This document shows positions 1 through 11,658 of a DNA stretch of 64,000 nt, piece by piece. The notes under the pieces are model-generated. The model was not told where the DNA came from. It did no database searches and saw only the letters and a program-made list of their open reading frames with translations. Numbering within the stretch: the first letter of the stretch is position 1; each line of letters starts with the position of its first letter. The stretch comes from Cryptomeria japonica (Eukaryota > Streptophyta > Pinopsida > Cupressales > Cupressaceae). The stretch lies in assembly GCF_030272615.1 (NCBI RefSeq), contig NC_081415.1:623907740-623971739 (forward strand), in the 5' to 3' direction. The translations under genes were made by a program, and so were the position numbers.

Positions 1-3000
1 GCTCACCCAAGGTTAGCAGGCAATGGTAGAAGAGAAGGCTTAGGTGGAGTTTCAGATTGGGTCTTACAAGGAAAGATTTCTATTTGACATAGCCAAAATG
101 GAAGCATGCCATCTCTTATTTGGGAGACCATGGCAGTATGACTTGAAAGCTCATCATGATGGGTTGAGAAACACCTACTCAATCACCAAAGATGGGAAGG
201 TGATAGAACTCTTACCTCTGATAGAGGAAGAGGTGGAATCAAAAGGGAAGGATACAAGAGTGTTGATGATAGAAGGTAAATAGTTCATGAAGGAGATTGC
301 AGAGAAAGGTGCAATTTGTTATGCCCTCATGCCTAGCCCAAAGGTGACAAGGAAAGAGCAGTTTGCAGAAGAGAAAGAAGGAGGACCAAAGCACATAGAC
401 CCAACAGTCAGACAGTTTCTTGATAAGGATCAAGGCATCATCTCAAATGGAATGCCAAGGTCCCTACCACTTCTAAGGGACATCAGTCATGGCATAGACC
501 TAATCCTTGGATCTACATTGCCAAACAAAGTAGCCTACAAGCTCACCCATACCAGAATGCAGAAATGGCAAGGAAGATTGAAGAGTTGCTTGAATAAAGA
601 CTAACTGGCAAAATTCTAATCCCATGTGTAGTACTGAGAGTCCTTGCACCCAGGAAAGAAGGCACTTGGAGACTTTGTACAGACTAAAGAGCCGTCAACA
701 AGATAACCATAAGGTATAGGTTCCCAATCCCTAGAATAGAGGATTTCCTTGATTGCTTAGGGAGTGCTAAATATTTTATAAAAATGGATCTAAAAAGTGG
801 ATACCATCAGATTAGAATAAGGCCAAGGGATGAGTGGAAATTTTTTTTTAAAACTAATGAGGTGTTATATGATGGAAGGTCATGCCATTTGGGTTATCCA
901 ATGCACCTAGTACCTTAATGAAGTTAATGAATGAAGTTTTGGTGGAATTCATAGGAAAATTTGTCATAGAATACTTAGATGATATCTTGATCTTTAGTCA
1001 CACAAGGGAAGAGAACCTCAACCACATAGATATGGTTCTCAAGAGGTTGCATGAAGAACAACTAATGATCAATTTGGAGAAGTGTTTGTTCATGTAGGAA
1101 GAGATCATCTACTTGGGGTTTGTAATCTCACAAGGTGAGTTGAAAATGGATCAAGAGAAGGTGAGTGCTATATTGTCTTGGCCTACACCTAGAACTATGA
1201 ATGATGTCTAGAGATTCCATGGTTTAGCAACTTTTTATAGGAAATTCATAAGAGGATTTAGTCATATTTGTGCACCCATGCTTGATACCATAAAGGGAGG
1301 ACAAAAGTGCAGGTTTAGTTGGACCAAAGAGGCAAATGATTCATTTGAGACATTGAAGAAGAAGGTTGTAGAACAACCAGTCCTTGCCTTACCAGACTTC
1401 AACAAGATATTTCAGGTTGAATGTGATGTAAGTCACATGGCAATTGGAGCTGTACTCAGTCAGGAAGGAAGGCCTATTGCTTTTTTTAGTGAAAAGCTAA
1501 ATGATGCTAAGAAAAGGTACTCATCGTATGACTTAGAGATGTATGCTCTAGTACAGTCCTTTAAGAAATGGAGGCACTATTTATTGCCTAAGGAGTTCAT
1601 AGTGATTACTGATAACTAGGCACTCGGTTTCATAAATAGTCAAGAGAAGCTTAATCATCGACATATGAAGCGGATAGAGACCCTACAAGCCTTCACATTT
1701 ATCCTCAAACACAAGAAGGGAGTCAAGAACAAAGTTGTTGATGCTTTGAGAAGAAGAGTCTTGATTGTAAACCAAATCAAGATGGAGAGTGTTGATATTG
1801 ATCCCTTGAAGAGTATGCATGTTGTTGATGAAGATTTTTGAGAAATATACAAGGTATGTGAAACTTTGAGTTACCGGTATCATATTGAGTTTTTTGATTT
1901 TTTATACAAGATGGATTGTTGTTTAAGGGAGCACAGTTGTGTATTCCTAAATGTTCCATGAGGTTGAATATTATTAGGGAGAAGTATTATGGATCTATAG
2001 CATGTCATTTCGGTCTTGACAAGACCCTAGACCTTGTGAAGAGACATTATTTTTGGCCTAAATTGTAGGCAGATGTGAGAAAGTTTGTGGAAACATGTGT
2101 CATATGTTAGAAAACCAAGGGGAAGTCTGCAAATGCAGGTTTATATCAGCCTTTACCCATTCCTTCTAGGCCATGGGAGAGCATAAGTATGGAATTTGTG
2201 TTGGGTTTGCCTAGAACAAGGAGAGGATTTGATAGTGTCTTTGTATTAGTGGACAAGTTTAGTAAAATGGCTCATTTCTTGCCATGTAAGACTTCTTGTG
2301 ATGCATCATATGTTGCAAAAATTTTCTTCAAAGAGATAGGCTAGATACATGGATTGCCCCTAAACATTGTTTCAGACAGAGATGTGAAGTTCATAGGTCA
2401 CTTTTGGATGACTCTTTGGAAGAAGTTGGGAACTAACCTAGCTTTCTCATCAGCCTACCCTCCTCAAATAGATGGGAAAAATGAGGTTGTCAATAGGTCA
2501 TTAGGAAACCTATTAAGGTGTTTAACAAGGCAACATGGAGAGAACTGGGACAACATTTTGTCATAGGAAGAATTCTCATACAATGACACCATAAATAGGA
2601 GTACAGATAAATCTCCTTTTCAAATTGTTTATGGCATACACCCAAGGGGAGTGTTGGAGTTAAGAGATCTACCCAAAGAAGAAGCCATTAGTGCAGATGG
2701 TGAAGCCTTTGTAGCAGCCATTAAAGAGGTGCATGAACAAGTCAAGTCTCATCTCCAACAATCTACAATGAAGTCTAATGCTCATGCTGATAAGAAGAAT
2801 AGAGATGTACATTTTAATGTTGGGGATTTGGTATGGGTACATTTGAATAAGGAGAGACTACCAAAAGGAAAATACACCAAACTCATGCAGAGGAAGATTG
2901 GACCATGTCAGATATTGAAGAAGTGTAGACAAAATGCCTATGAGATCCAACTTCCTCTCAATCTTGGATTATCACCCATCTTTAATGTGTGTGATCTTAC

Positions 3001-3336
3001 ACTTTTCAAAGGTACTGACAATGAAGAAGAGGAACCAATATAGGTTGTAGTAGACAGTGACATTCCAAGGCAGGAATCACCTTAGTTGAGCAAAGTGATT
3101 CACACTAGAGTTACAAAGAAGACACAGAAAAAGGAGTGCATTGAGTACTTGGTGGCTTGGTAGGATAAACTAGATTCTAATGTGGTTTGGATGACAAGTG
3201 AACAAATATCCAATCATGGTGAAAATTTACAAACTCTGATCTCAAGTGGGCTTGAGATCTTTTCTTTCAGGGAGTATGGTGCAAGAGCACCTTATAAACA
3301 AGCTATTCATGACCCTGAAGATGAAGACTAGGATCC
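1..3336 (+). mobile_element. Ty3/gypsy chromovirus-like retrotransposon, internal part, decayed, 5' end outside window
   Basis: The order of domains is protease end, reverse transcriptase, RNase H, integrase, chromodomain, which is the order of Ty3/gypsy elements of the chromovirus branch. Gag, the 5' LTR and most of the protease lie left of the window. Reading frames are broken by many TAG codons and several frameshifts, so the copy is old and inactive. A probable 3' LTR follows from about 3343. Confidence 0.9.
14..3330 (+). pseudogene. pol: Gypsy pol pseudogene (PR end, RT, RNase H, INT, chromodomain)
   Basis: Codes for the remains of the retrotransposon polyprotein. At 44-283 is the C-terminal retropepsin strand (CHLLFGRPWQYD). 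287-604 is the linker leading into RT, ending in a typical start of RT (HGIDLI, LPNK). RT continues at about 680-1250 in shifted frames with the fingers motif [12 protein letters not shown] near 780 and the catalytic YLDD at 972-983. RNase H lies at 1380-1640 (first acidic motif altered to [15 protein letters not shown]). The integrase zinc finger is near 1985-2110, the core near 2160-2570 (SDRDVKF at about 2372), and the C-terminal part runs to 3043. A chromodomain-like stretch (YLVAW, then SNVVWM) lies at 3135-3195. At least ten in-frame stops, mostly TAG for Gln or Trp, and frameshifts near 604-690 and 870 make it nonfunctional. Confidence 0.88.
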
Positions 3337-3342
3337 TTAGGA

Positions 3343-4850
3343 TGTGTTAGAGTGTCTTGTGTTTCATGTATGCAAATGAACCCCACCATGTAAGCCCATG
3401 TCACCAATTAGGCAATTTGAGAATGCAATTGGGACAATGTGGTAAAAAGGGGTAATAGATGGTTTAGATTCATGTTTAATAGGTTCTAGACATTTTTTAT
3501 GTGTGTTTGGTTGGTCCATGTGTGTGGATCCCAACCTTAGGAATTATGACAACTTTGTGAGCAAAATTGCAAAAATGCAACTTTTGGAAAAATGGAAATT
3601 TTGAGTGCAAAGTTGTAACATTTTGTAATTCAGTTGGGGTAAGCATTTCAATGGCTCCAACCTACTCCAAATTAGGTGGGAAACCATTGGAGAGTTTTAT
3701 AAGCCTTGTGGGCTTGATTCCCAAGGTTTTTGTTGTTGGAGTTAGAGTTTATGAAGCAATAACATTCAAAATACTTTAGTTTTCCTAGAAATTCTGATTT
3801 TGCAGGTGTTGTACATGACTGTATGGACTGGTTTCAACCACACAATCCATGGAGTAGATAGGGTGATGAATTAGTTTTCTTTTGGTGGTGGTCTGAGTTC
3901 TTAACTATTTGGGAGTAGAGAGAACCCTTCATTTTATTGACTGTGACCCAGAAATTAAGGGTTTGGAGAGGGTTTTGAACCAAAATGGCTTTATCTTGCA
4001 CTTCAATCCATTAGAAGACTCTTCCTTTGGAGGGACGCAAGATAAGCCTTTTTATTTTAGTTATTTTATGTTTTTTTTTAGGGGAGACCTTTTTGTTTGG
4101 AGAAATGAATAGATTTAGGTAGGCATCTCTATGTGACTACTTAGGGCAAGTTTTAGGACATTCATCATATTTTGTCTTAGCGATTGATTCTAGGCATGCA
4201 ACCCTAGAATTAGAAGTTTCTCATTAAGCCCCACATTCCTATTAAGTTTAATCTTCATTTGGTCTACTAGTAAAGGTAGTTGCTTTGGAAAATAGGGCTA
4301 ATTGCCCTTATTAGGTCTCTTAACCTCTAGAGGGAGTAGACCTTATATTTGCATATCTGACCAAATGACTTTTGGGATCACTCTACCTCCCAAAAGGGTG
4401 TCTAAAATGATAATTTTTTGTATGGGTGTGTGAAATATTTCCGAGTTAAGGCCAAAATACTGGTATAAAAGGGCTACTAGCCGAAGGGGTAGGTTTACAA
4501 AGGAGGTATAAGGATTTGATGCCCAAGATCAAAACCAATATTTGAAAGCTATCGTAGATGTTATGTGTGGACCAAATACAAAATCCCAAGGAGTAGGGAT
4601 CACTAGTAAGGTACTTTTTAAGAGTTGAAGCCTTTTACTCATCTTGAGTAGGCCCATGGCTAGTGAGTGTGTGAGTAGTTTCATCCAAGGTGTAGAGTCC
4701 TTCCTTGTGATACCCTTGTGAGTAGTTGAGGGTCACTAGCCTAACCTTATATGGGCTTGTTATTAGGAGTTTGGGTAGGCCTTTGCAACACCTTGACTCA
4801 ATTGAGTGAATTTGTTCCTTAAATTTGTTTATAATATTGGTCCACCTTAA
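3343..4850 (+). repeat. Probable 3' LTR of the gypsy element, boundaries uncertain
   Basis: The pol frame ends about 3330 and is followed by roughly 1.5 kb without a credible gene. A TG start at 3343 and a TATA-box-like TATAAAA at 4464-4470 fit an LTR, but no second LTR is in the window for comparison and no clear polypurine tract precedes it. The right boundary is a guess, set where the next element (minus strand) begins. Confidence 0.35.
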
Positions 4851-4979
4851 AAAATAACAACACAACCAAACAACATCTTCAATGCACATTTTGAGATTCT
4901 TTAAATAAGCCTTTAATTTGTGATGTGACTTTGTAAATTTTCCAGACATTTTGTATACATATTCCCCAGTAACTTGTCT

Positions 4980-6640
4980 TATAAAGTAAATTCCTTTTCT
5001 TCATTCTTCCCATTATCTTCATCACCAATTTCTTCTAAAGCCATATGTTGAGTTAGATTTTCTACTAATACTTCCAGAAGCATATCTACAACATTAGTAG
5101 GAGCTAATTTGTTCTAGATTAGATACAAAACAAAATATTGTTCAATAACATCCTGATCATATGTTAGTACCACCAGGTACAAACCACCTATAGTCCTTAG
5201 TCCATCAGGGCATTCAATCATAGTCAATACTTTATGTACCTCAAGTGAATCTTTCCTAGAAGATGTTGGGGAAAACATATTTTCTCCTTCCACAACTTTC
5301 TTATTTTCCCCATCTTTCTCCTATTCATCTTCTTTAGTTTTTACAATTATAGTTTTTGCCCTTTTCTCCTTGTCAGAATGCACCTTTTTAGATTTCATCA
5401 AATTGGAAGTAGATTGCATCTATGAGGAGGAAGCCTCTATAGATGCAGTGGATAATATTTTATCCCTCTTGATAGTTAAATTATATTCTTCTAAGGTCAT
5501 ACTCACCTTTTCTTATAGTATTGTCTTTTCATTAGTACCTATTATTTCATCAAAAGTCCCAATCTTTTCTTCACTCTAATCCCTAGGAAATTTGAGCAAA
5601 ATTTCTATAATTTTTGTGCATTTGTGTTTAGTGATTTCACATGGGAGCTTGGTAACCCATGAAGTTTAAGGACCTACTTCTTCCATGAAGCAATCGTTCT
5701 TATCAACCACGAAGGTAATCTCATTTCTGTAAATTTCTACAACCCTCGGTGGAGCCCTTTTTCTAATTATCATCTCTTTCTAAAGATCCATGAAGAAATT
5801 ATTACCAGTTGGGTCACTATCCTTCACATTATCTAGGTAATTTTTTATCTAAGCACTAATAGATATATCTTTTTCCATACAATATTTTTTTTACCATACA
5901 ATGCATTAAAAAAATACAATATTAGGCGAACAATAACAGACCTGTACCAGAATGGGTACATTTCTTCCTTCATCCATCAATAATTATGCATCACCTGAAC
6001 TCTTAGGAGTTCATACAAATCATAATTTCTATTTTTCTTCACCATTTTATGAGTGACATATACAATCAGAGAAGATGAAGATCCATCTCTGTTTATGAAG
6101 CAAACCATGTATGGAATACTCATTTATGCATATCTAACATCTAAATCAATAATGTTGTCAAACCAGAGTGCTCTTTTATCAAATATAATCCCAGTTAACC
6201 TTGTGGCAACTTCATTCTTTACTAATTTCACAACTAGAACCTCTCTGATCGACCATAGACTAGTTACATTACTTAGGACATCTTTGGTAATTAGATATGG
6301 CTAATCTACCCATATGGAATCCTAATGATTTATGACTAATGCAACTCTTACCACATATTCTCCAAGAAACACCAATAAATTGTTCCAATCATCTAACTTC
6401 ATCAATCCTAGACTAGAATATTGTGGTTTAAGCCTTTGCATATTATTAATCAGATGAGTCCTTCTAAAATTACCTATCTTATCAATGATCATATTTGTCC
6501 AAAGAAACATGAATGTAACATTGAATATTCTCCTTTTGAATGGTCTTGTCAAATATAAGAGAGAAATCACTATTAGGAGATTCCTTTGAGGGTTTGAATG
6601 GATGCTTATTGAAAGACAGTCATTGTTCATCCATAATACT
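4980..6640 (-). pseudogene. ORF2 remnant of pol-less LTR element (copy 3)
   Basis: Minus-strand reading gives blocks related to ORF2 of the complete copy at 24097-27251. The clearest is near 5740-5670, where an acidic/aromatic block (VVDKNDCFMEEVGP, then TSWVTK) matches the block VIKKDEIWMEAVIPRTIWVT near 24945-24995 in position and spacing. A second block near 6290-6190 (LWSIREVLVVKLVKNEVA) precedes it. Many stops and frameshifts are present. The function of this protein family is not known to me. Confidence 0.55.
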
Positions 6641-7129
6641 CACAAAGTTAGAACTTTCCATTGAAAACCAAGTCATAGGAAATACCTTAGTTCATGTATA
6701 GTAAGAATCTTCCTTAGGTTGAACAAATTTATTTTTCAAAATATCCAAAAAATTTCAAATGACTATAATAAACTCAAAAAGAAAATATATATATTCATTG
6801 TTCCTACCCACTTAGGATTTTTTCATCTAAAATGCATTTTACCGTTAGAACATGAAAGTAGATACTCTATTTTTTCACCAGCTACAAACAAAATTTTGGA
6901 CCAACAAAAACATCTGGTATCTTCTAGTAAAAAAACTCCTATCCTTTTCCATGCTAAAAGAAGCTTCAACATCAAGATCTGAGGGGGGCACATAAGATCT
7001 ACGTTTAGCTCTCCCCCTTAGATAGTGCTCAGTTGATTAGTATTCCAAAGAGAAAAAATTAGCACCAACAAAAGGTGTGGATCTATCCTCACTATTATTT
7101 TAATTTTCCTTATTCACTTGGAACTCACC

Positions 7130-8095
7130 TTCATCTTCTGTCTTTCTCATTTAGATCAATCTTCTTAATCAGACTCATCCTCCCATTATTTCCTCTGTAG
7201 AATCTAACAATGTGTCTTGATTTATTGCAACTATAGCATGTTGGACCTTGTTGTGGAGTACTTATAATTATCCAATTATTTTCACTACTTTTGATACTTA
7301 TGTTAGACTTGCACCCAATAAACTTGTGCCCAATTTGCATGCATGGCAATATCCATTAAAATATTCAACATTTCTACTATAGTTTGTATTTCTATATCTA
7401 TTCCAATTCATCCTACTTTTGCGTACATTTTCCTTATGCCCAAACTTATTGCAATCATAACACTTTTTACTAAATGATTGTTATCTGATTTGGCTTCTAC
7501 ATTCGCTAGCTCTATGTCAAAACTTATTAAAAAAAGGGTTTTGATTGAATGTTAAATACTTGGTTTTAGTAGGAAGGGTAATTCTAACGTTGTTCTTGTT
7601 TTGGATGGGGATTAAACCTTGTTGATAGTTTTGTTGGATTTAATCAATTCATCCTTCACATTTTCTTTACCCTTATCCCTTTTGCTAGAAGTCATAAAGA
7701 TTTCACTTTTCCTAAGGCCAAGTCCACCTTTGTCTTTATTATGTTTCTAAGGACTCAACATTCAATCAAGAACTTCACTGCATCCATTAAGCTTTAGTCC
7801 TTTGTCAATTTTTTCTTTTGAATCTTTTAATTCTTTCTTTACCTTAGCTACTTCCTCTTCAAGTTTAGTATATTCTTTGGCTTTATCATTAATATCTACC
7901 TCAAAATAATCTATGGCCTTCTTACCTGTCATCAACTAAACCCTTTAGGTAGGTAATATTTTCCTCTACATTCTTTTTTTTATCTCTGCATCCATCTTGA
8001 TCCTATAGAACTACTCTCAATTCTCCTTCAATATCCATAATAGTATTAGCCTCCCAAGATTAGAGTCCATGTTCTCTTTTCCAAGTATAGTTTTC
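7130..8095 (-). pseudogene. ORF1 remnant: coiled coil plus zinc knuckles (copy 3)
   Basis: The minus strand encodes a charged, Lys/Glu-rich coiled-coil stretch (about 7990-7790) followed by degenerate CCHC knuckles. The readable ones are CYDCNKFGHKENV near 7480-7440, CHACKLGHKFIGC near 7355-7315 and CYSCNKSRHIVRFY near 7245-7200. Knuckles of this type bind nucleic acid in retroelement nucleocapsid proteins. The last box lacks its final Cys (Tyr instead), as in the copy at 23596. Several stops interrupt the frame. It starts directly behind the primer binding site with no capsid domain in between. Confidence 0.65.
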
Positions 8096-8142
8096 AAATC
8101 TCAAAACTACCTTAGTGGTTAAATTATTTATTCAAGAACCTC

Positions 8143-8154
8143 GCTCTGATACCA
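8143..8154 (-). other. Primer binding site (initiator tRNA-Met), minus strand
   Basis: On the minus strand this reads TGGTATCAGAGC, exactly the 12 bases used by plant copia-type elements to prime minus-strand synthesis from initiator tRNA-Met. It sits two bases inside the LTR end at 8157 and fixes the orientation of the element to its left. Confidence 0.85.
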
Positions 8155-8156
8155 AG

Positions 8157-8290
8157 TGTTGAACACTATCAGATGATAAGAGGGGAAATTTTTTTCACAA
8201 AACTAGATTTAGTCGGATGGTTGTGCACGTGAGTACATAAGTTTCAATACATTTTCATTTATATGTAAATTTGTATTTAATTTCAATTTG
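8157..8290 (-). repeat. Partial 5' LTR of copy 3
   Basis: The sequence next to the primer binding site starts with TGTTGAACAC (so the LTR ends in CA on the minus strand) followed by a pyrimidine/purine-rich stretch typical of these LTR ends. How far the LTR extends is unclear because transposase exon sequence begins at 8332, so the LTR is short or truncated. Confidence 0.5.
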
Positions 8291-8331
8291 ATAAATTTTA
8301 TTTTAAATGTTCAATTGTACATGTACATGAC

Positions 8332-8719
8332 ATACAACTTTATGGAGCAGGACAATTTAAATCTACAAAAGTCTTTAAGTGGCTATCCATGCAACATGCT
8401 TGACACAATGTTAAGTTTATGTGGAACTTCTTTGAAAGTGGACATAGAAAATGACATCATGATGGAGAAGGAGCATGTGTGAAGCGTGCACTTTGCCAAC
8501 ATAGACTTATAGGTACTGTTAATTTTGTTTTCAATTTTTTTGTATTTATTTCTTAATATAATTTCATTTAAAAAGAAGTGCACATTACAACATCTCTAAG
8601 TTCTTTTATGTAGGTAATAGCATAGAGAATGCAAACAAAATTGTTGAATGGTGTCAAAGTCATTTTGCTAGTTGGGACACGCCATACAACAAACGTTATT
8701 TTTGGGAAGTGAAAGGTAA
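8332..8719 (+). pseudogene. Outer DNA transposon: transposase pseudogene, left piece
   Basis: Two exon-like pieces encode the C-terminal half of a DDE-like transposase related to the one at 11659-14630. The first (8332-8514) reads LWS, a frameshift, then GQFKSTKVFKWLSMQHA, NFFESGHRK and DGEGACVKRALCQ, aligning block by block with SDNC-AQFKNARMFYWLTRMH, NFIEAGHGK and DGVGAFVKRALAR of the inner copy. Internal TGA codons break it. An intron with GT (8515) and TAG-type acceptor (8610-8614) separates the second exon (8615-8718), which reads KIVEWCQSHFA and ends RYFWEVK. The rest of the gene resumes at 19926, beyond the inner transposon. Confidence 0.75.
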
Positions 8720-8887
8720 AATATTTTTGTTCTCAAGAATTCTTAAAAAATTCCATCAGCTTTGCATTTCACTTTTATCTTAAATTAGTTGATCTTAAAA
8801 TGTGCAAATCTCATTTCATATTTGTAATAGGTATTGATTGATCTAATCCTTACAATTGTTGAAAAATTTTTGGTATTAGAAGTTTAC

Positions 8888-8891
8888 ATCA
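8888..8891. repeat. Candidate target-site duplication, left (ATCA)
   Basis: ATCA directly precedes the left terminal repeat and also follows the right terminal repeat at 19915-19918. Four bases can match by chance, but both copies abut the repeat ends exactly. Confidence 0.55.
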
Positions 8892-8940
8892 GGGTAAGTG
8901 CACAAAGATGGTGGTCAAAAAGGGGGGTATAAGTGGACAC
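8892..8940 (+). repeat. Left terminal inverted repeat
   Basis: The first 26 bases agree with the reverse complement of the right end at 22 positions. A G-rich insertion then separates this from the shared AAGTGGACAC at 8931-8940. Confidence 0.8.
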
Positions 8941-9767
8941 TTTTTTTTGAAATTAGGTGAACCTGAACTTAGAGGCAAAATTTGAAAGTCATCCACTCAA
9001 GATATGAAGATAATCAAAACACAAATATTGTAGGACTCTGAATCTAGTTTCCAAACTACTAAACTTTTTCAAAATTGGATAAGATTAAGGGGGTCAAATC
9101 CTTCGTGCATGAAAAACTGACCCTGTTTTTTTCTAAAAAACATAACATAGTGTCTGACGTGCGCATAAAAAAAGTCATAGTTAGATTTAGTATTTTCACA
9201 AATCCTTTGGCAAAAAGATAGCTAAGAGTGAGCACTAGAAGATGTGTATTTTTTTGTAATTTTTTGTTGAGTATTTTTTTTTAAATGATTTTTCCAATCA
9301 AGCACATCCTGAAAATTCGGTACTTGTTCATGCGCGAAGCATAAGTTGCACTAAACAAATCGAAAATACAAGTTTTTTTTTTTTTAAATTGTAAAGAATC
9401 AAGTGCACTACAATAATATATAAATTATTTTAAATTTGGATATGTATATTAAAAGTTATTCAAAAAATGGTGCACCTATGTCTGTGAGAACTATGGAAAC
9501 ACTAGTAAAAGAAATTCAATAATAATACGTTATTGTTGTTCAAATTGAAAAAAAATTATATGGTTAGAAAGCTCGGAAGATGGGTGAAAATATGGTGGCA
9601 ATTTTTGAAATACCCACTTTATGAAGTGTAAACCTAGTGATGACAAAGTCGATAAACCAAGTTGATAAAATAAAACATGTCAAAAATGAGAGAAATGGAG
9701 GGAAATCAAACTTCCAATCCGTAGCTTTGTCATCCAGGCCTATTTCCAAGCCTAAAAAGTCAAAAGC
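8941..9767. other. Left subterminal noncoding region of the inner transposon
   Basis: AT-rich sequence with scattered poly-T runs and no convincing gene on either strand. GC-rich bits such as TGACGTGCGCATA (9157) and CATGCGCGAAGC (9330) resemble the motif cluster that follows. Confidence 0.5.
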
Positions 9768-9836
9768 ACGTACGGGGTATTTATAGTGTAAGAAGTGCAT
9801 ACGCGAGTGTTTCACATTAAACAGCGCGTACGCGCT
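9768..9836. repeat. Subterminal GC-rich motif cluster, left
   Basis: In about 70 bases of otherwise AT-rich DNA there are GCACGTACGG, TGCATACGCGAG and the 14-bp perfect palindrome AGCGCGTACGCGCT (9822-9835). Similar GCGTA/TACGC words recur at 11214-11310 and at 19668-19855 near the other end. Placement at both ends resembles subterminal transposase-binding repeats of other plant DNA transposons; binding itself is inference. Confidence 0.5.
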
Positions 9837-10007
9837 ATTGTATAATATGATATTCTATGTATAATATGTGTATATTCATATAATATATGTAATATATAAT
9901 ATGTGTATAATATGACATTGTATATATAATATGTTTATATACATTTAATATATTAAACATATATATACACATGTAAGTGTATCGTCTCTCCCTCTCAAAC
10001 GCATACA

Positions 10008-10010
<3 letters not shown>

Positions 10011-10082
<72 letters not shown>
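10011..10082. repeat. Compound microsatellite (TC)n(AC)n
   Basis: A run of TC dinucleotides to about 10046 passes directly into a run of AC dinucleotides to 10082. Confidence 0.95.
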
Positions 10083-10084
<2 letters not shown>

Positions 10085-10266
10085 TCTCTCTCCCCTTCTC
10101 CCTTCCTCCATACCCCATCCCTCTTTCTCTTCTTCTCTCCCTCCATACCCCACTGCAACTGTGTCTACACTTCTATAGAAGTAAGTGAATTTATTTCTTA
10201 TCTGCAACTTCCTCTTTGATTTTTATCATGTATTCTATCTATCCCTCTACCTCTCCCTTCCACCCA

Positions 10267-10352
10267 TGTTCTCTCTCTCTCTCTCCCTCTCCCCTCTCCT
10301 CTCCCTCTCTCTCCCTCTCCCCTCTCCTCTCCCTCTCTCTCCCTCTCCCACC

Positions 10353-10418
<66 letters not shown>

Positions 10419-10839
10419 CTTCCCCCTCTCCCTCTCTCTACCTTCCCTCCCCCCTCTTCTCTCCCTCTCTCACTCTCCCCTCTCCTCTCCTCTCCCTCTC
10501 TCTCCCTCTCCCCTCTCCTCTCCCTCCTCCCTCTCTCTCTCTCTCCCTCTCCCTCTCCCTCCTTCCCTCTCTCTCTACCTTCCCTCCCCCCTCTATCTCT
10601 GTCTCTGTCTCTGTCTCTGTCTCTGTCTCTGTCTCTATCTCTGTCTCTGTCTCTGTCTCTGTCACCCTCCTTCCCTCTCTCTTTGTCTTTTTCTTTGTCT
10701 TTGTCTCTCTCCCTCTCCCTCCTTCCCTCTCTCTCTGTCTCTCTCCCTCTCCCTCTCCCTCCTCCCTCTCCCCTCTCCCACCCCCATCTTCCTCTCCCTC
10801 CACCTCCCTCCTCCTCTCCCTCTCCCCTCTCCCACCCCC

Positions 10840-10887
<48 letters not shown>

Positions 10888-10960
10888 CCTCTCCCTCCTT
10901 CCCTCTCTCTCTCTCTCCCTCTCCCCTCTCCTCTCCCTCTCTCTCTCCCTCTCCCTCCAT

Positions 10961-11001
<41 letters not shown>

Positions 11002-11172
11002 CCCTCTTCTCTCCCTCTCTCCCTCCCTCTACCTCTCCCTTCCCCCCATATTGTCTCCCTCTCTCCCTCTCTCTCCCTCTCCCCTCTCCTCTCCCTCTCT
11101 CTCCCTCTCCCCTCTCCTCTCTCTCTCTCCCTCTCTCTCCCTCTCTCCTCTCCTCTCCTTCTCTCTCGCTTC
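10267..11172. repeat. About 0.9 kb polypyrimidine CT-rich low-complexity tract
   Basis: Almost pure C and T on the plus strand, made of CTCTCT runs, CTCTCCC units and a GTCTCT sub-block around 10600-10660. Long open frames across it in several frames and on both strands are artefacts of the composition. Confidence 0.95.
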
Positions 11173-11213
11173 CTCCATATCCCTTCCATAACTTTTTTAA
11201 GTCTTATTAGCAC

Positions 11214-11310
11214 ATATGCGGTACTTTTTACTCATAAGCGTGTATGCGGTACTTATTACTCATAAGCATGTATACCGTTGGGCTTGCCAACATTTATGGC
11301 CTAGCAATGC
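11214..11310. repeat. Second GC-rich motif cluster, left half
   Basis: Repeated words of the form ATATGCGGTAC, GTGTATGCGGTAC and GCAATGCGTACATGG, spaced about 30 bases apart, upstream of the transposase gene. They resemble the words at 9768-9836 and 19668-19855. Confidence 0.45.
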
Positions 11311-11658
11311 GTACATGGTTTATAGACATAGTTTTAGTTTCCCAAGAGCCTCAACGGCCTCAAAAGAAGTTTTTGAGGTCGTTGAAGGCCCCACTGGAAC
11401 TGTGTCTGCACTTCTATCACTGCTATATACATAAAAGTAAGTGAATTTTTTGTTTTTTGCATGATTTCAAATGATTGAATTGTTGTTTTTATTAGTTTTT
11501 TATTTTTGCATGGTTTCAAATGATTAAATTGTGATTGTTAAATAGTTTGATTCCAAAAAATAGTGATAAGATGCATACTTATGGTTATTTATTTATTTTT
11601 GAACTTTTCTTTACATATATATGTAATATGATTGTATTTAGGTCAACTGATCTCAACC

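Larger units (their letters stand above)
4650..8290 (-). mobile_element. Pol-less LTR retrotransposon, third copy of the gag+ORF2 family, truncated
   Basis: On the minus strand the order is LTR end (8157 rightward), primer binding site (8143-8154), coiled-coil and zinc-knuckle ORF1 (about 8095-7130), then ORF2 remnants (about 6640-4980). No RT, RNase H or integrase motif is visible. The layout and protein motifs match the complete element at 21788-28273. This copy is more decayed, and its 3' LTR cannot be recognised next to the gypsy sequence on the left. Confidence 0.65.

Noticed and set aside
10185-11265. Long open frames of 180-350 codons in several frames and on both strands, rich in Ser/Leu/Pro or Arg/Glu
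   Set aside because: They result only from the CT-rich simple sequence; no codon bias, domain or homologue is visible.
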